NCBI GenBank assembly: GCA_029243605.1
Contig: JAQWRT010000080.1
Location: forward strand, 23,809 to 87,808
Reading direction: 5' to 3'
Origin: Myxococcota bacterium
GTDB taxonomy: Bacteria; Myxococcota_A; UBA9160; UBA4427
Length of the DNA stretch: 64,000 nt
The position numbers and the translations under genes were made by a program. This document shows, piece after piece, positions 1 through 11,675 of this stretch (position 1 is its first letter; every line of letters begins with the position of its first letter). The notes under the pieces were generated by a model. That model made no database searches. It was not told the DNA's origin and worked only from the letters and a program-made list of their open reading frames with translations.

Positions 1-950
1 AACCGACGGATTCTCGGCCATAGCCCCCCGTAACCCCTGTTCCACGAGGTTCCACATCCAATCCCGATTCTGCTGCCGCCGCCGGTCCTCGAGGTGGCCC
101 GCTTCCACCAGGGCCTCCCGGTGCTCACCAATCGCGGCCCAAATCTCAGCGACACCCACCTCCTCCAGGGCGCTCACCAGCAGCGCCCGAGGACGCCACG
201 CGGGGGTGGTCGGCCGAATCAGTTGCAGGGCGCCCTCGTAGTCCGCCCGAGTCCGCTCGGCCACCCCACGCAGATCGCCGTCGGCCTTGTTGATCGCCAG
301 GCAATCCGCCAACTCCATCACACCGCGCTTGATTCCCTGGAGTTGGTCGCCACCTGCGGGCAGGAGCAAGACCAGGAAAAAATCGACCATGGAAGCCACG
401 GTAACCTCGGACTGCCCAATTCCCACAGTCTCGATGAGGACGACATCGTAACCCGCAGCCTCGCAAAGCAGCATGACCTCCCGGCTTCGGTGGGCCACTC
501 CGCCCAGGGAACCGCCCGAGGGCGAAGGCCGAATGAAAGCTTCGGGTGACGCGGCGAGACGCTCCATCCGGGTCTTATCCCCCAGGATGCTTCCCCCGGT
601 CACCGGACTGCTCGGGTCTACGGCCAGAACAGCCACACTCAATCCCTGGCTCACCAGATAGAGCCCGAGCGCTTCGATCAAGGTGCTCTTCCCCACCCCG
701 GGCGGCCCGGTAATTCCTACCCGTATGGCCCTCCCTGTCTCGGGAACCAGGGCCTCGAGGACGGCCTGGCCAAACTCGGCCTGATCGGGACGACTGCTTT
801 CAATCAGGGTAATCGCCCGGGCCATGGCCCTTCGATCCCCCGCCCGAATCGCTTCGCAGTAATCCCCGAGCGAGGGGGTTCCCCGGGTGCCCTCCCCCGG
901 TTCGGGAGCACAGACCCGGCCCCTTCGCCCGTGGAGAGAGAGGTCCCTGC

Positions 951-954
<4 letters not shown>
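1..954 (-). CDS. meaB: MeaB/ArgK-family GTPase, chaperone of methylmalonyl-CoA mutase (3' end outside window)
   Basis: G3E-family GTPase that loads adenosylcobalamin into B12-dependent acyl-CoA mutases and protects them from inactivation. Translating the minus strand from a GTG at 954 gives 318 codons up to the window edge. The Walker A motif GPPGVGKST lies near residue 85, followed by [11 protein letters not shown] (switch region), ETVGIGQSE and the base-recognition motif NKAD. The GTG overlaps the mutB stop as GTGA, so translation is probably coupled to mutB. A GTPase directly after mutB is the usual arrangement. The family length is about 320-330 residues, so little is missing. An internal ATG about 43 codons in is possible but would remove sequence ahead of the P-loop. 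Confidence 0.93.
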
Positions 955-3101
<2,147 letters not shown>

Positions 3102-3183
3102 TCGGTTCTCCTGCCTATTTGGGTCCATTTTCTTCGACAACGGGCGGCGAAGTCTAGCCCTTCTCCCGTGACCTTGGGAAACC

Positions 3184-6100
3184 CTACATCGAGCGGCGAT
3201 AGCGCCCGCCCACGGCGAAAAGGGCCTGGGTAATCTGCCCAAGGCTCGCCACCTTCACCGTCTCCATCAACTCCTCGAACACGTTACCTCCCGCCAGGGC
3301 CACACCCTGCAGGCGTTCCAGGGCCTCATCCGTCGAAGGCGACCAACGCGCCTGAAAACCCGCCAGAGAGTCGAGTCGCTCGGTCTTCTCCGCATCATTC
3401 GACCGCATCAACTCGGGGGCCGAACTCGCGCCACTACTCTCGCCTGTGCCCTCGAAGGTGTTCACCCCAATGATGGGCAACTCGCCCGAATGCTTGAGCG
3501 ACTCGTAGTGGAGGCTTTCCTCTTGGATCTTTCCGCGTTGGTAGAGCGTCTCCATCGCACCCAGCACGCCCCCTCTATCTGAGAGTCTCTCGAATTCCAG
3601 GAGGACCGCCTCCTCAACCAGATCCGTGAGCACCTCGACATAATGAGAGCCCTGGAGCGCATTCTCCGACTTCGCGGTCCCTAGCTCACGGTTGATGATC
3701 AACTGAATCGCCAGCGCCCGGCGCACGGATTCCTCGGACGGCGTTGTGACCGCCTCGTCGTAGGCATTGGTATGAAGGCTATTGCAGTTGTCGCGAATCG
3801 CCGTGAGGGCTTGGAGGGTGGTTCGAATATCGTTGAAAGCCATCTCCTGGGCATGCAGCGAGCGCCCCGAGGTCTGGATATGGTATTTGAGCTTCTGACT
3901 CCGCTCGGACGCGCCGTAGCGCTCCCGCATGGCAATCGCCCAGATGCGGCGAGCCACCCGCCCCACTACGTCGTACTCAGCCTCGAGTCCGTTGCTGAAT
4001 AAGAACGAGAAGTTCGCGGCGAAGTCATCGATCTCCATGCCCCGGGCGAGGTAGTACTCGCAGAAGGTCAGCCCGTTGGCCAAGGTGAAAGCCAACTGGG
4101 TAATGGGGTTCGCTCCGGCTTCGGCCATGTGGTAACCCGAGATCGATACCGAGTAGAAATTTTTCACGGAGTGCGCGCTGAAATAGGACTGAATATCGCC
4201 CTGGAGCCCCAGGGCGAAATCCGTCGAGAAGATGCAGGTATTCTGGGCCTGATCCTCCTTGAGAATGTCGGCCTGAACCGTCCCTCTCACCCGGGTGAGC
4301 ACGTCGGCCTTGATACGCGCGTAGGTCTCGGCATCTACCACCTGGTCCCCGGGAATGCCAAGCAGGCCCAAGCCCAGGCCATCGTGGCTCCCGGGCAACT
4401 CCGCCGGCCCCTCGGGCAGACGCGCGCCCCGGTCGGCAAATTTCCTCGCCCAGGATTCGCGCACCTCTTCGAGTCGGCCCTCCTCGCCCAGATGTTTTTC
4501 GACCTGCTGGTCGATGGCCGCGTTCAGGAAGAACGCCAGCACCATGGGTGCCGGTCCATTGATGGTCAGGGAAACCGAGGTCGAGGCGAGACAGAGATCG
4601 AAGCCCGAATACAGGATCTTGGCGTCGTCCAGGGTACAAACCGAGACCCCGGAGTTGCCCACCTTCCCGTAGATATCGGGCCTGGATTCCGGATCCCGGC
4701 CATAGAGCGTCACGCTATCGAAGGCCGTGGACAAACGAACTGCCGGCTGTCCCGAAGCCAGGAGATGGAAGCGCCGATTCGTCCGTTCGGGACCTCCCTC
4801 TCCGGCGAACATGCGAGTGGGATCCTCGCTCTCCCGCTTAAAGGGGAACACACCCGCCGTAAAGGGGAAATAGCCCGGGAGGTTCTCCAGGCGCATAAAG
4901 CGCACCAACTCCCCCCAGTCCTGGGTCCGGGGCGGAGAGACCTTGGGGATGGGCGTGCCCGAAAGGCTTGGCACCCTATTTTCCACCGAGAGGCTTCGGC
5001 CTCGAATTTCGTAGCTCTGAGATTCGGCGGTGTAGCGCGCCCGTGTCTCGGGCCAGGCCTCGAGCCCCCTTCGTAACTCGACGGGAATCGCTTCCAGGCG
5101 GTCTCGGTAGAGATCGCGAAGCGCGGCCAGCGTCCCCCCGGCCTCCTCGGATTCCTCGGATTTATCGGCCTCGGGCAGAGCCAGGGCCATACCGGGTGCA
5201 GCGCCTCCGAGCGCCCCGATGCTGCGCGCCAGGCCATCGGCCTCGGCGGCCACTTGGGCGATTTCCTGGGTCTCGGCCCGATAGCTCCGAACGGATTCGG
5301 CGATCTCGGCCAGATAGCGGTTGCGCGCGGGCGGGATCGAACCCACCCGGTCGAAGGGTTCCGCCCCGGCCGAGCTCAGACTCGCCTTTTCGCGCTCGAA
5401 GCCGCCGCCGGTCAGGCGCGCGAGTTCCTTGCAGAGCTGTTCGAAGACCCGGTCGGTCCCCGGATCACTCCATTGCCGAGCGAGGGTGGGGAAGACCGGG
5501 ATGGCGTCCTCCGCCAGAGTGAACTGCTCATGATTCCGCTGCCACTGCTTGCGGACATCGCGTAGGGCGTCGCGCGCTCCCTGCTTGTCGCATTTATTGA
5601 GCACCACCAGATCCGCCAGATCGAGCATGTCGATTTTTTCGAGCTGGGAGGGGGCCCCGAATTCGGGAGTCATGACATAGACCGAGAAGTCCACAAGGTC
5701 GATGATCTCAGAATCGCTCTGGCCGATGCCCGCGGTTTCCACGAGAACCAGATCAAAGCCCGCCGCCTGGAGAACTCTGACGCCATCGCGAACCGACGAG
5801 GAAAGCGCGAGGTTCGCACGGCGGGTCGCCATGGAACGAACGAACATGCCGTCGCCATGAATCGCGTTCATCCGAATCCGATCGCCGAGGAGCGCGCCGC
5901 CCGATCGCCGCCGAGAGGGGTCGATCAAGAGCATTCCCACCGAGCATTTGGGAAAGTGCAGACGGAAGCGGCCGACCAACTCGTCGACCACGCTCGATTT
6001 CCCCGCGCCCCCGGTGCCCGTGAAGCCCAGCACCGGAGCCGGCTTCCCGGCCTGGATGCGCTCGTCCAAGCGCGTGCGCAGCGCCATCCCAGGCGCAGAG

Positions 6101-6678
6101 GGGTCGCTCCCATCCTCCTCGAGCCAGGTAATCAGCCGCGAGACCTCGGCATGACGTTCCGGGTTGAGTTCGGCGACCATGGCCTCGATTTGACTTGGAT
6201 CCCCGATGCCGGGAGAGCTCGCCAAATCGGCCTCACACCCGTCGATGATCATCCGAATCATGCCCTGAAGGCCGAGATCCCGGCCATCGTCGGGGCTGAA
6301 GATCCGGGCGACGCCGTAGGCGTGGAGTTCATCGATCTCGGCCGGGGTAATCGTCCCGCCGCCCCCGCCGTAGACCCGAACCCAGCCCGCACCTCGGGCC
6401 TCCAATTGATCCACCAAATAGCGAAAGAACTCCATGTGGCCGCCCTGGTAGGAAGAGATCGCCACCGCGTGAGCGCCTTCGCAGATCGCGGCCTCGACGA
6501 TCTCCTCCACCGAGCGATCGTGCCCCAGGTGGATCACCTCGGCGCCCTCGGACTGAAGGATCCGGCGCATTATGTTGATCGCCGCATCGTGGCCATCGAA
6601 AAGCGAGGCCGCCGTCACCACGCGAACCCGGGTGCCGGGTGCGATCTCTTGGCTGAAGGCTTTCGGAGCTGTGGTCAC
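3184..6678 (-). CDS. icmF: IcmF, fused isobutyryl-CoA mutase with built-in G-protein chaperone
   Basis: Single-chain B12-dependent mutase that interconverts isobutyryl-CoA and n-butyryl-CoA (some relatives also act on isovaleryl/pivalyl-CoA). The 1164 residues show the IcmF order: cobalamin-binding domain with [11 protein letters not shown] (His30), then a MeaB-like GTPase domain with Walker [10 protein letters not shown] near residue 223 and NKCDK, then a TIM-barrel mutase domain from about residue 600. Where MutB has the substrate-selecting Tyr, this protein has Phe (RRFHLLASG, near 636), as in isobutyryl-CoA mutases. The start is GTG at 6678, overlapping the merR stop as GTGA. The exact substrate cannot be fixed from sequence alone. 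Confidence 0.95.
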   Translation of the reverse strand: MTTAPKAFSQEIAPGTRVRVVTAASLFDGHDAAINIMRRILQSEGAEVIHLGHDRSVEEIVEAAICEGAHAVAISSYQGGHMEFFRYLVDQLEARGAGWVRVYGGGGGTITPAEIDELHAYGVARIFSPDDGRDLGLQGMIRMIIDGCEADLASSPGIGDPSQIEAMVAELNPERHAEVSRLITWLEEDGSDPSAPGMALRTRLDERIQAGKPAPVLGFTGTGGAGKSSVVDELVGRFRLHFPKCSVGMLLIDPSRRRSGGALLGDRIRMNAIHGDGMFVRSMATRRANLALSSSVRDGVRVLQAAGFDLVLVETAGIGQSDSEIIDLVDFSVYVMTPEFGAPSQLEKIDMLDLADLVVLNKCDKQGARDALRDVRKQWQRNHEQFTLAEDAIPVFPTLARQWSDPGTDRVFEQLCKELARLTGGGFEREKASLSSAGAEPFDRVGSIPPARNRYLAEIAESVRSYRAETQEIAQVAAEADGLARSIGALGGAAPGMALALPEADKSEESEEAGGTLAALRDLYRDRLEAIPVELRRGLEAWPETRARYTAESQSYEIRGRSLSVENRVPSLSGTPIPKVSPPRTQDWGELVRFMRLENLPGYFPFTAGVFPFKRESEDPTRMFAGEGGPERTNRRFHLLASGQPAVRLSTAFDSVTLYGRDPESRPDIYGKVGNSGVSVCTLDDAKILYSGFDLCLASTSVSLTINGPAPMVLAFFLNAAIDQQVEKHLGEEGRLEEVRESWARKFADRGARLPEGPAELPGSHDGLGLGLLGIPGDQVVDAETYARIKADVLTRVRGTVQADILKEDQAQNTCIFSTDFALGLQGDIQSYFSAHSVKNFYSVSISGYHMAEAGANPITQLAFTLANGLTFCEYYLARGMEIDDFAANFSFLFSNGLEAEYDVVGRVARRIWAIAMRERYGASERSQKLKYHIQTSGRSLHAQEMAFNDIRTTLQALTAIRDNCNSLHTNAYDEAVTTPSEESVRRALAIQLIINRELGTAKSENALQGSHYVEVLTDLVEEAVLLEFERLSDRGGVLGAMETLYQRGKIQEESLHYESLKHSGELPIIGVNTFEGTGESSGASSAPELMRSNDAEKTERLDSLAGFQARWSPSTDEALERLQGVALAGGNVFEELMETVKVASLGQITQALFAVGGRYRRSM

Positions 6679-7127
6679 GAATCGATCTCCTCGTTCACGC
6701 TCGGGCGCTCACCGCCGCCCTCGCTTTCGAGCAGCCGGATCCTTCCGACCACGTGGTCGCGATAGCGACCCATTTCCTGGCGCAGATCGGCCAACTCCGA
6801 AATTCGGCTGTCGAGCTTTTCGAGATGGCTGTCGAGCAACCCCCCGAGATGGCCGAGCATCACCGCAGTGGAGCCCTTGATGGCGTAGAGCGCGTTGAGC
6901 TCCTTGATTTCGCCCAAGGAGAGCCCAAGTTTCTTCAAGCGCTCGATGAAGCGAAGGCGCTCGAGCTGATCGGCGCCGTAGACCCGCCGCCCCGCCACCC
7001 GTCGACGAACGCCGGGCAAGAGCCCGAGTTCCTCGTAATAGCGGATGGTCCGGGCCGAGAGACCGCTCCTCTCGCCCACTTCGCCGATACTCAGTTCCCC
7101 GAGGGGCTCTTCTGTTTGCCAGTTCAC
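6675..7127 (-). CDS. MerR-family transcriptional regulator of the mutase operon
   Basis: DNA-binding regulator of 150 residues. The N-terminal winged helix-turn-helix reads SIGEVGERSGLSARTIRYYEELGLL (the whole motif lies at about residues 13-37), followed by the RRVAGRRVYG wing and a coiled-coil dimerisation helix. It is the first gene of an operon with icmF, mutB and meaB, which suggests control by an acyl-CoA metabolite, as with LiuR-type MerR regulators of branched-chain degradation; that role is inferred. No metal-binding cysteines are visible, which argues against a metal sensor. The start is taken as GTG at 7127. No Shine-Dalgarno precedes it, and a palindrome overlaps it, so a leaderless mRNA is possible. 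Confidence 0.9.
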   Translation of the reverse strand: MNWQTEEPLGELSIGEVGERSGLSARTIRYYEELGLLPGVRRRVAGRRVYGADQLERLRFIERLKKLGLSLGEIKELNALYAIKGSTAVMLGHLGGLLDSHLEKLDSRISELADLRQEMGRYRDHVVGRIRLLESEGGGERPSVNEEIDS

Positions 7128-7135
7128 GTTAACTG
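7120..7135. promoter_or_regulatory. Candidate MerR operator, 16-bp near-perfect palindrome
   Basis: Plus-strand CAGTTCACGTTAACTG is an inverted repeat with a single mismatched pair. It overlaps the GTG start of the merR gene. The core TTCACGTTAA resembles the LiuR-type half-site pattern TTnACGTnAA as I remember it. On the minus strand TGGACA, a 17-nt spacer and TACACA (with an upstream TG) lie just before it and could be a promoter. Autoregulation is inferred. Confidence 0.5.
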
Positions 7136-7182
7136 TGTATCACGCGAGGCTTCGACTGTCCAGTCAGCCCGCCCCGCTCGCG

Positions 7183-8091
7183 CTAGCGGTACCCCAGCTC
7201 TTCGATCCGCCGGGCGCTCTTGAGCCAGCGGGGGTCCACTTTGACGAAAAGCTGGAGGTGAACCCGAGTTTGGAGCCACTCCTCGATGGCCTTGCGCGCG
7301 CGCATCCCAATCCCCTTCACCGTCCGCCCTCCGGACCCCACCACGATCCGTTTCTGACTATCTCGCTCGACGAGCAGGTTGGCGTGAATCACGATCCGAT
7401 CCGGCCGTCCCTCGTCGAAATCGATCACTTCCACCGCCATGGCGTAGGGCAATTCCTTATCCAGGCAGTGGAACACCGCCTCGCGGATTAACTCGCCGCA
7501 GAGCCAGCGGAGCGGACGATCCGTAAGTTCCTCCTCCGGGTAGAGCGGAGGCGACTCGGGGAGATGAGCGATGATGGACTCGAGGAGCGCGGCGACCCCT
7601 TCACCCGTCAGACCCGAGATCGAAATCGCCTCCTCCCCCTGGGCGAGGGGGGCCGGGGGCCAGGCAAGCTCGGGGTGATCTCGCAGATCCCCCTTGGTCC
7701 CCACCACCACAAAGCGTTTCCCACTCGCGCGCAGGTCCTTGAGAAGTCGATCGTGAATCGCCGTCCAGCCGCCGGCACGATCCACCATCAGCAGCCCGAC
7801 ATCACAGTCCCGAATCGCATCGCCCACGCTCTCATTCATGAGCGTATTCAGGCGCGTGCCGCTCTCGTGCAGGCCAGGGGTGTCCTGGAGGAGTAATTGC
7901 GCGCCGGGCAGGGTCAGAATCCCCAAAATGCGACTTCGGGTGGTCTGGGGCTTGGCGGTGACGATGGCGAGCTTTTCACCCAACAGGCGGTTGAGGAGCG
8001 TCGATTTGCCCGCATTCGGCGGGCCGAGCAGCGCGACGAATCCCGCCCGGTGGTCCTCGGGGAATGCGCCGCCGGAACGCGGATCAGTCAT
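7183..8091 (-). CDS. era: GTPase Era, 30S ribosome assembly factor
   Basis: Essential GTPase that binds the 3' end of 16S rRNA and the 30S subunit. The 302 residues show G1 GPPNAGKST near 23-31, G3 DTPG, G4 GTKGD (Thr-Lys in place of the usual Asn-Lys) and a C-terminal KH-type RNA-binding domain with the GSGGRTVKGIG loop. The start is ATG at 8091; longer readings would run into rnc. The ATG overlaps the rnc stop by 8 nt, and an rnc-era order is common. It is the last gene of the long housekeeping run that starts at tilS. Confidence 0.97.
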   Translation of the reverse strand: MTDPRSGGAFPEDHRAGFVALLGPPNAGKSTLLNRLLGEKLAIVTAKPQTTRSRILGILTLPGAQLLLQDTPGLHESGTRLNTLMNESVGDAIRDCDVGLLMVDRAGGWTAIHDRLLKDLRASGKRFVVVGTKGDLRDHPELAWPPAPLAQGEEAISISGLTGEGVAALLESIIAHLPESPPLYPEEELTDRPLRWLCGELIREAVFHCLDKELPYAMAVEVIDFDEGRPDRIVIHANLLVERDSQKRIVVGSGGRTVKGIGMRARKAIEEWLQTRVHLQLFVKVDPRWLKSARRIEELGYR

Positions 8092-8812
8092 TGCCGGCCC
8101 CCTGCCCCTCGAGCCGAGCGAGCCCCTCCTGGGCCGCGGCGAATTCCGCGGCGCGTTTGGTGCGACCGCTGCCGCTTCCCCAATACTCATCCTTCACCAC
8201 GGCCCGGGTGGTGAAGCGCGTCTCATCCCCCTCCACGCCGCTATCCGCCAGGAGTTCGTAGCGCGGGAACTCACCGTGCAGCGCCATCACCGCCTCCTGA
8301 AACCGCGTCTTGATATCGACCTGAGCACGCGGGGCGCCCTCGGCCAGGGCTTCCCCGTAGACCCGCTCCACAAACTCCCGGGCGGCCTCGAGCCCGCCGT
8401 CCAGGTGAATCGCTCCAACCACCGCCTCCATAGCATTCGCCAGAATCGAGTCCTTGGCCTCGCCCCCGGATTGCAGCTCGGTTCGCCCCAATTGGAGATG
8501 AGGAGCGAGTTCCAGGCGTCGGGCGAGCGCCGCAAAGGCCGGTCGGTCGACCAATTGTTGAAGCGCGCGCGACAGGTCGCCCTCCTCCCAGGCCGGATGG
8601 GCCTCGTAGAGCGAATGCGCCACCACCAGCCCGATCACCGCATCTCCCAGGAACTCCATGCGCTCGTTGCTCGCGGCGCCGGGCTCCTCGTGGGCCCGGG
8701 AAGCGTGGCGGAGTGCGGTCTCCAGAAGAGAGGGATCCTTAAAGCGATAGCCGAGGCGGGTCTCGAAATCGGTCAGATCCGGGCGGGTCGGGGACTCTGG
8801 ATCCATCGTCAT
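8084..8812 (-). CDS. rnc: Ribonuclease III
   Basis: Double-strand-specific endoribonuclease that matures rRNA precursors and processes structured mRNA. The 242 residues contain the signature NERMEFLGDAVIGLVV in the catalytic domain, with the second acidic cluster at NAMEAVVGAIHLDGG, and a C-terminal dsRNA-binding domain beginning at about residue 167 (DIKTRFQEAV) and ending with the GRTKRAAEFAAAQ motif. The start ATG at 8812 overlaps the mnmA stop by 4 nt, and the 3' end overlaps era, so mnmA, rnc and era are probably translated as a coupled set. Confidence 0.97.
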   Translation of the reverse strand: MTMDPESPTRPDLTDFETRLGYRFKDPSLLETALRHASRAHEEPGAASNERMEFLGDAVIGLVVAHSLYEAHPAWEEGDLSRALQQLVDRPAFAALARRLELAPHLQLGRTELQSGGEAKDSILANAMEAVVGAIHLDGGLEAAREFVERVYGEALAEGAPRAQVDIKTRFQEAVMALHGEFPRYELLADSGVEGDETRFTTRAVVKDEYWGSGSGRTKRAAEFAAAQEGLARLEGQGAGND

Positions 8813-9945
8813 CCCTGAATCCAGCCGCCGCCCAGGACGATCTCTCCGCGCTCATCCCCGCGACTCGCGAGATCGTAGAAGACCGCCGCCTGCCCCGGGG
8901 AGACCGCGTCGACGGGTTCATCGAACTCCACCCGCACGGTTTGCCCGGGGAGCGGGTAAAGGGTGGCTTCGGCGCCGGGATGGCGGTGCCGGATCTGCAC
9001 ACGGGCGCGGACCGGTCGAGGCGGCGGCGCACCGGCGATCCAGTTCACCTCAGAGATTTCGGCGCCATCACTCCCGAGGTCCGAGGCCGGCCCCACCACC
9101 ACCTGACGCGCCTCGGCGTCGATGCGCGTCACATAGAGCCGGCGATCCGAGCTGATACCCAGGCCGTGCCGCTGGCCCACGGTGAAGCGGTGAATGCCTC
9201 GATGCTGGCCCAGGACCGCGCCGGAGGCGTCGACAATCGCGCCGCCCCGCTCGCTGGCCTCGGGGCGAATCGATTCAACGACCTCGGCATAATCGCCGCC
9301 GGGCACGAAGCAAATCTCCTGGCTCTCGGGCTTGTCCGCCGTCTTCAGTCCCAGGGCTCGGGCCCGCTGCCTCACCTGCTCCTTGGTCAACTCGCCCAAG
9401 GGAAAAAATGTTTTCGCGAGCTGGGCCTGATCGAGCTGAAAGAGGAAATAGGTCTGATCCTTCAGGAGATCCCGGGGGCGGCGCAATTCGAAGAGACCGC
9501 TTTCCGAATTCTGGGCGACCCGGGCGTAGTGACCCGTGGCGACACCCTTCCCGCCAAAAATCGTGGCGCGCTCCATCAGGTAATCAAATTTGAAGCGCTT
9601 GTTGCAGGCCACGCAGGGAATCGGCGTCCGGCCCGCGAGATATTCATCCGCGAAAACTTCGATGACCTCTCGCTTGAAGGTCTCCGTGTAGTTCGCCACA
9701 TAGAAACGAATTCCCAGGCCCTCGGCGACTCGACGCGCATCATCGGCGTCTTCGAGGGAGCAGCAGCGCGAGGAATCACCCGCCAGGTGCATGGTCACAC
9801 CCACCACCTCGCGGTTTTGCTCCACCAAGAGCGCCGCGACCAGGGACGAATCGACGCCCCCAGACATGGCCACGATGATGCGCTCGCGCTCTTCGCCCCG
9901 GGCTTCGTCGGGTCCGGGCACGTGCCCCTCCTCGAGACCGCTCAT
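8809..9945 (-). CDS. mnmA: tRNA-specific 2-thiouridylase MnmA
   Basis: Adenylates and thiolates U34 of tRNA-Lys, tRNA-Glu and tRNA-Gln, using sulfur relayed from a cysteine desulfurase. The 378 residues contain the PP-loop SGGVDSS near residue 28, the catalytic-cysteine region PIPCVACNKRFKF, GHYAR, DQTYFL and PESQEICFVP with the second cysteine, then the C-terminal beta-barrel. The start is ATG at 9945, overlapping the desulfurase stop as ATGA. The desulfurase gene next to it is a natural sulfur donor, and a substrate tRNA-Glu(UUC) lies at 47100-47174. Confidence 0.96.
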   Translation of the reverse strand: MSGLEEGHVPGPDEARGEERERIIVAMSGGVDSSLVAALLVEQNREVVGVTMHLAGDSSRCCSLEDADDARRVAEGLGIRFYVANYTETFKREVIEVFADEYLAGRTPIPCVACNKRFKFDYLMERATIFGGKGVATGHYARVAQNSESGLFELRRPRDLLKDQTYFLFQLDQAQLAKTFFPLGELTKEQVRQRARALGLKTADKPESQEICFVPGGDYAEVVESIRPEASERGGAIVDASGAVLGQHRGIHRFTVGQRHGLGISSDRRLYVTRIDAEARQVVVGPASDLGSDGAEISEVNWIAGAPPPRPVRARVQIRHRHPGAEATLYPLPGQTVRVEFDEPVDAVSPGQAAVFYDLASRGDERGEIVLGGGWIQG

Positions 9946-11090
9946 TGCTCGGCTCCCGAGTTGCGAACGCGATGGACCAAGCGGCCAAAGATTTCGATGG
10001 CATCGTCGATCTGGGCCTCCTGAACACCGTGGCCCAGGGAGAGGCGCAAACTGCTTCGAGCCTCTTCGGGGCTCAGCCCCATGGCGGTCAGGACGTGGGA
10101 GGGCGAGATGGACCCCGAGTGACACGCCGCCCCCGCAGAAACCGCGACCCCCTCGATATCCAGGGCCTGGAGAAGGACTTCCCCGGGCACGCCTACGAAC
10201 TCGACATTGAGGGTATTCACCAAGACACGACTCGGGCTGCCATTGCGTCGCACACCCCCCACCCGCTCCTGCAACCCCAGCCAGAGTCGGTCGCGAAGCG
10301 CGGCGTACCCGGACATCCGCTGGGCGAGTTCCTTGCTCGCCAGGGAGCAGGCCCGGCCGAAGCCGACAATCCCCGCGACGTTCTCGGTCCCGCCGCGCAT
10401 CCGCCGCTCCTGGGGACCTCCTGCGATGAGCGGGGAAAGGGGGGCGCCCTCACGCGCCACCAGGCAGCCCGTACCCTTGGGACCATTGAGCTTGTGCGCC
10501 GAACACGAGAGGTAATCGACGGGGAGCGCGCCCATGTCCACCGGATATTTCCCGAGGGCCTGGGTGGCATCCACGTGGACCCGTTTGCCCTGGGCCTTGA
10601 GGCCCTCGACGATCTCTTGCATGGGCTGGACCACCCCGGTTTCATTATTCGCCCAGATCAACGAGACCAACGCCGTATTCCCCTCGGCCGCGGCGAAGAC
10701 GGCCTCGGGATCGAGCAGGCCATCCCGGTCCACCGGCAACCTGACCACCTCCATCCCGGCTTTCTCGAGGCGCGCCGCGGGTTCGGTCACCGAGGGGTGC
10801 TCCACCGAACTGGTCACGAGTCGACCCGGACCATCCGATTCCGCGAGCAGCCCCATCAGCACCGCATTATTCGCCTCGCTGGCGCCCCCGGTGAAGTAGA
10901 CCCAGCCCGGAGGCACACCGAGGCAGTCGGAAACCTCCTGGCGGGCATCCTCGACCCGGGAGAGCGCCAAAGCGCCCTCGGCATGACCGCTCGAGGGGTT
11001 CCCGTAATGCTCCGCCAGGCTCTCGGTCATGGCTTCGAGCACCTCGACGCGCAGGGGCGTCGTCGCATTATGGTCCAGGTAGATGCGCAT
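9942..11090 (-). CDS. Cysteine desulfurase (NifS/IscS family)
   Basis: PLP enzyme that takes sulfur from cysteine as a persulfide for tRNA thiolation or Fe-S clusters. The 382 residues begin RIYLDHNATTP. The PLP lysine lies in SCSAHKLNGPKG and the persulfide cysteine in GAACHSGSISPSHVL, a short loop with a serine-rich segment typical of NifS-like group I enzymes. No iscU, iscR or suf genes are nearby; it sits with mnmA, so U34 thiolation is the likeliest main job. The ATG at 11090 has GAGGAG about 13 nt upstream, a rather long spacing. The 135 nt before it carry a candidate promoter. Confidence 0.93.
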   Translation of the reverse strand: MRIYLDHNATTPLRVEVLEAMTESLAEHYGNPSSGHAEGALALSRVEDARQEVSDCLGVPPGWVYFTGGASEANNAVLMGLLAESDGPGRLVTSSVEHPSVTEPAARLEKAGMEVVRLPVDRDGLLDPEAVFAAAEGNTALVSLIWANNETGVVQPMQEIVEGLKAQGKRVHVDATQALGKYPVDMGALPVDYLSCSAHKLNGPKGTGCLVAREGAPLSPLIAGGPQERRMRGGTENVAGIVGFGRACSLASKELAQRMSGYAALRDRLWLGLQERVGGVRRNGSPSRVLVNTLNVEFVGVPGEVLLQALDIEGVAVSAGAACHSGSISPSHVLTAMGLSPEEARSSLRLSLGHGVQEAQIDDAIEIFGRLVHRVRNSGAEQ

Positions 11091-11174
11091 TTCGGGAGAA
11101 ACGCTCCTCGGTGAGAGTCCGAACCCCAGGGTTCGGGGAGAGCCTGCCATTGGGGAAGCTGGCTGGGAACGACG

Positions 11175-11203
11175 ACCCTACCCCCAGCCCCGGCGAGGGT
11201 CAA
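11175..11203 (-). promoter_or_regulatory. Candidate sigma70-type promoter for the desulfurase-mnmA-rnc-era genes
   Basis: On the minus strand TTGACC (11198-11203) is separated by 17 nt from TAGGGT (11175-11180), in the gap between the ComEA-like gene and the cysteine desulfurase gene. The -35 matches consensus at five of six bases; the -10 keeps only TAnnnT, which is common in GC-rich genomes. It would start transcription about 80 nt before the desulfurase ATG. Confidence 0.45.
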
Positions 11204-11225
11204 GCCGATGCCCCCGGTCCCTTTC

Positions 11226-11675
11226 TCAGGGAAATGCACATTTTGGAGCGGCCCGGGCCACGGCCCAGCCCCGCAACCCCTCCACGGTCCGCGGACCGAT
11301 CCCGGAAACCCGCGCCAGGGAGTCGAGGCCGAGGAACCCGCGCACGCAGCGGGCCTCGACGATTCTCCGGGCCCTCACGGGCCCAATTGCGGGAAGGCTC
11401 TCGAGGGCACGTTCACCCACCGTGTTGATCTCCAGGGGCAAGCCGAAGAGCAGTCCCAGAGAGCCCAGGGCCGAGGCATCGTCGGGGGGAGTTTGGCTGC
11501 ACCCGATTTCCAGGGCGGAGATCGCCGAAGCCCCGAGCGCCGCGGGAAACTTGCATCCCCCAGGATCGAGGGAACCCCTCCCGGAGCTGCCTCCCAGGGT
11601 CACTGCCAGGCCCCACACCACGAGCCCCACCGCCAGAGCGGCGTCGGCCTGTCCCGAGTTCTTGCCCCCGGTCAA
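11226..11675 (-). CDS. ComEA-like helix-hairpin-helix protein
   Basis: Small 149-residue protein with an N-terminal hydrophobic helix (about 13-29) and a C-terminal tandem helix-hairpin-helix unit: LEINTVGERALESLPAIG, then GFLGLDSLARVSGIGPRTVEG. This is the ComEA fold that binds duplex DNA at the outer face of the inner membrane during uptake; many bacteria use the same fold in uncharacterised roles. The start is TTG, overlapping the lysC stop as TTGA. A ComEC channel is encoded at 57672-60200, so a DNA-uptake role is possible but not shown. The middle, with two cysteines, has no feature I recognise. Confidence 0.75.
   Translation of the reverse strand: MTGGKNSGQADAALAVGLVVWGLAVTLGGSSGRGSLDPGGCKFPAALGASAISALEIGCSQTPPDDASALGSLGLLFGLPLEINTVGERALESLPAIGPVRARRIVEARCVRGFLGLDSLARVSGIGPRTVEGLRGWAVARAAPKCAFP

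Noticed and set aside
7128..7182. Cobalamin riboswitch ahead of the B12-mutase operon
   Set aside because: The 55-nt gap is far too short for the aptamer, and no B12-box-like sequence was seen.
8941..11114. Long plus-strand frames of 360 and 389 codons
   Set aside because: They are antisense to mnmA and the cysteine desulfurase gene, both of which have all catalytic motifs.
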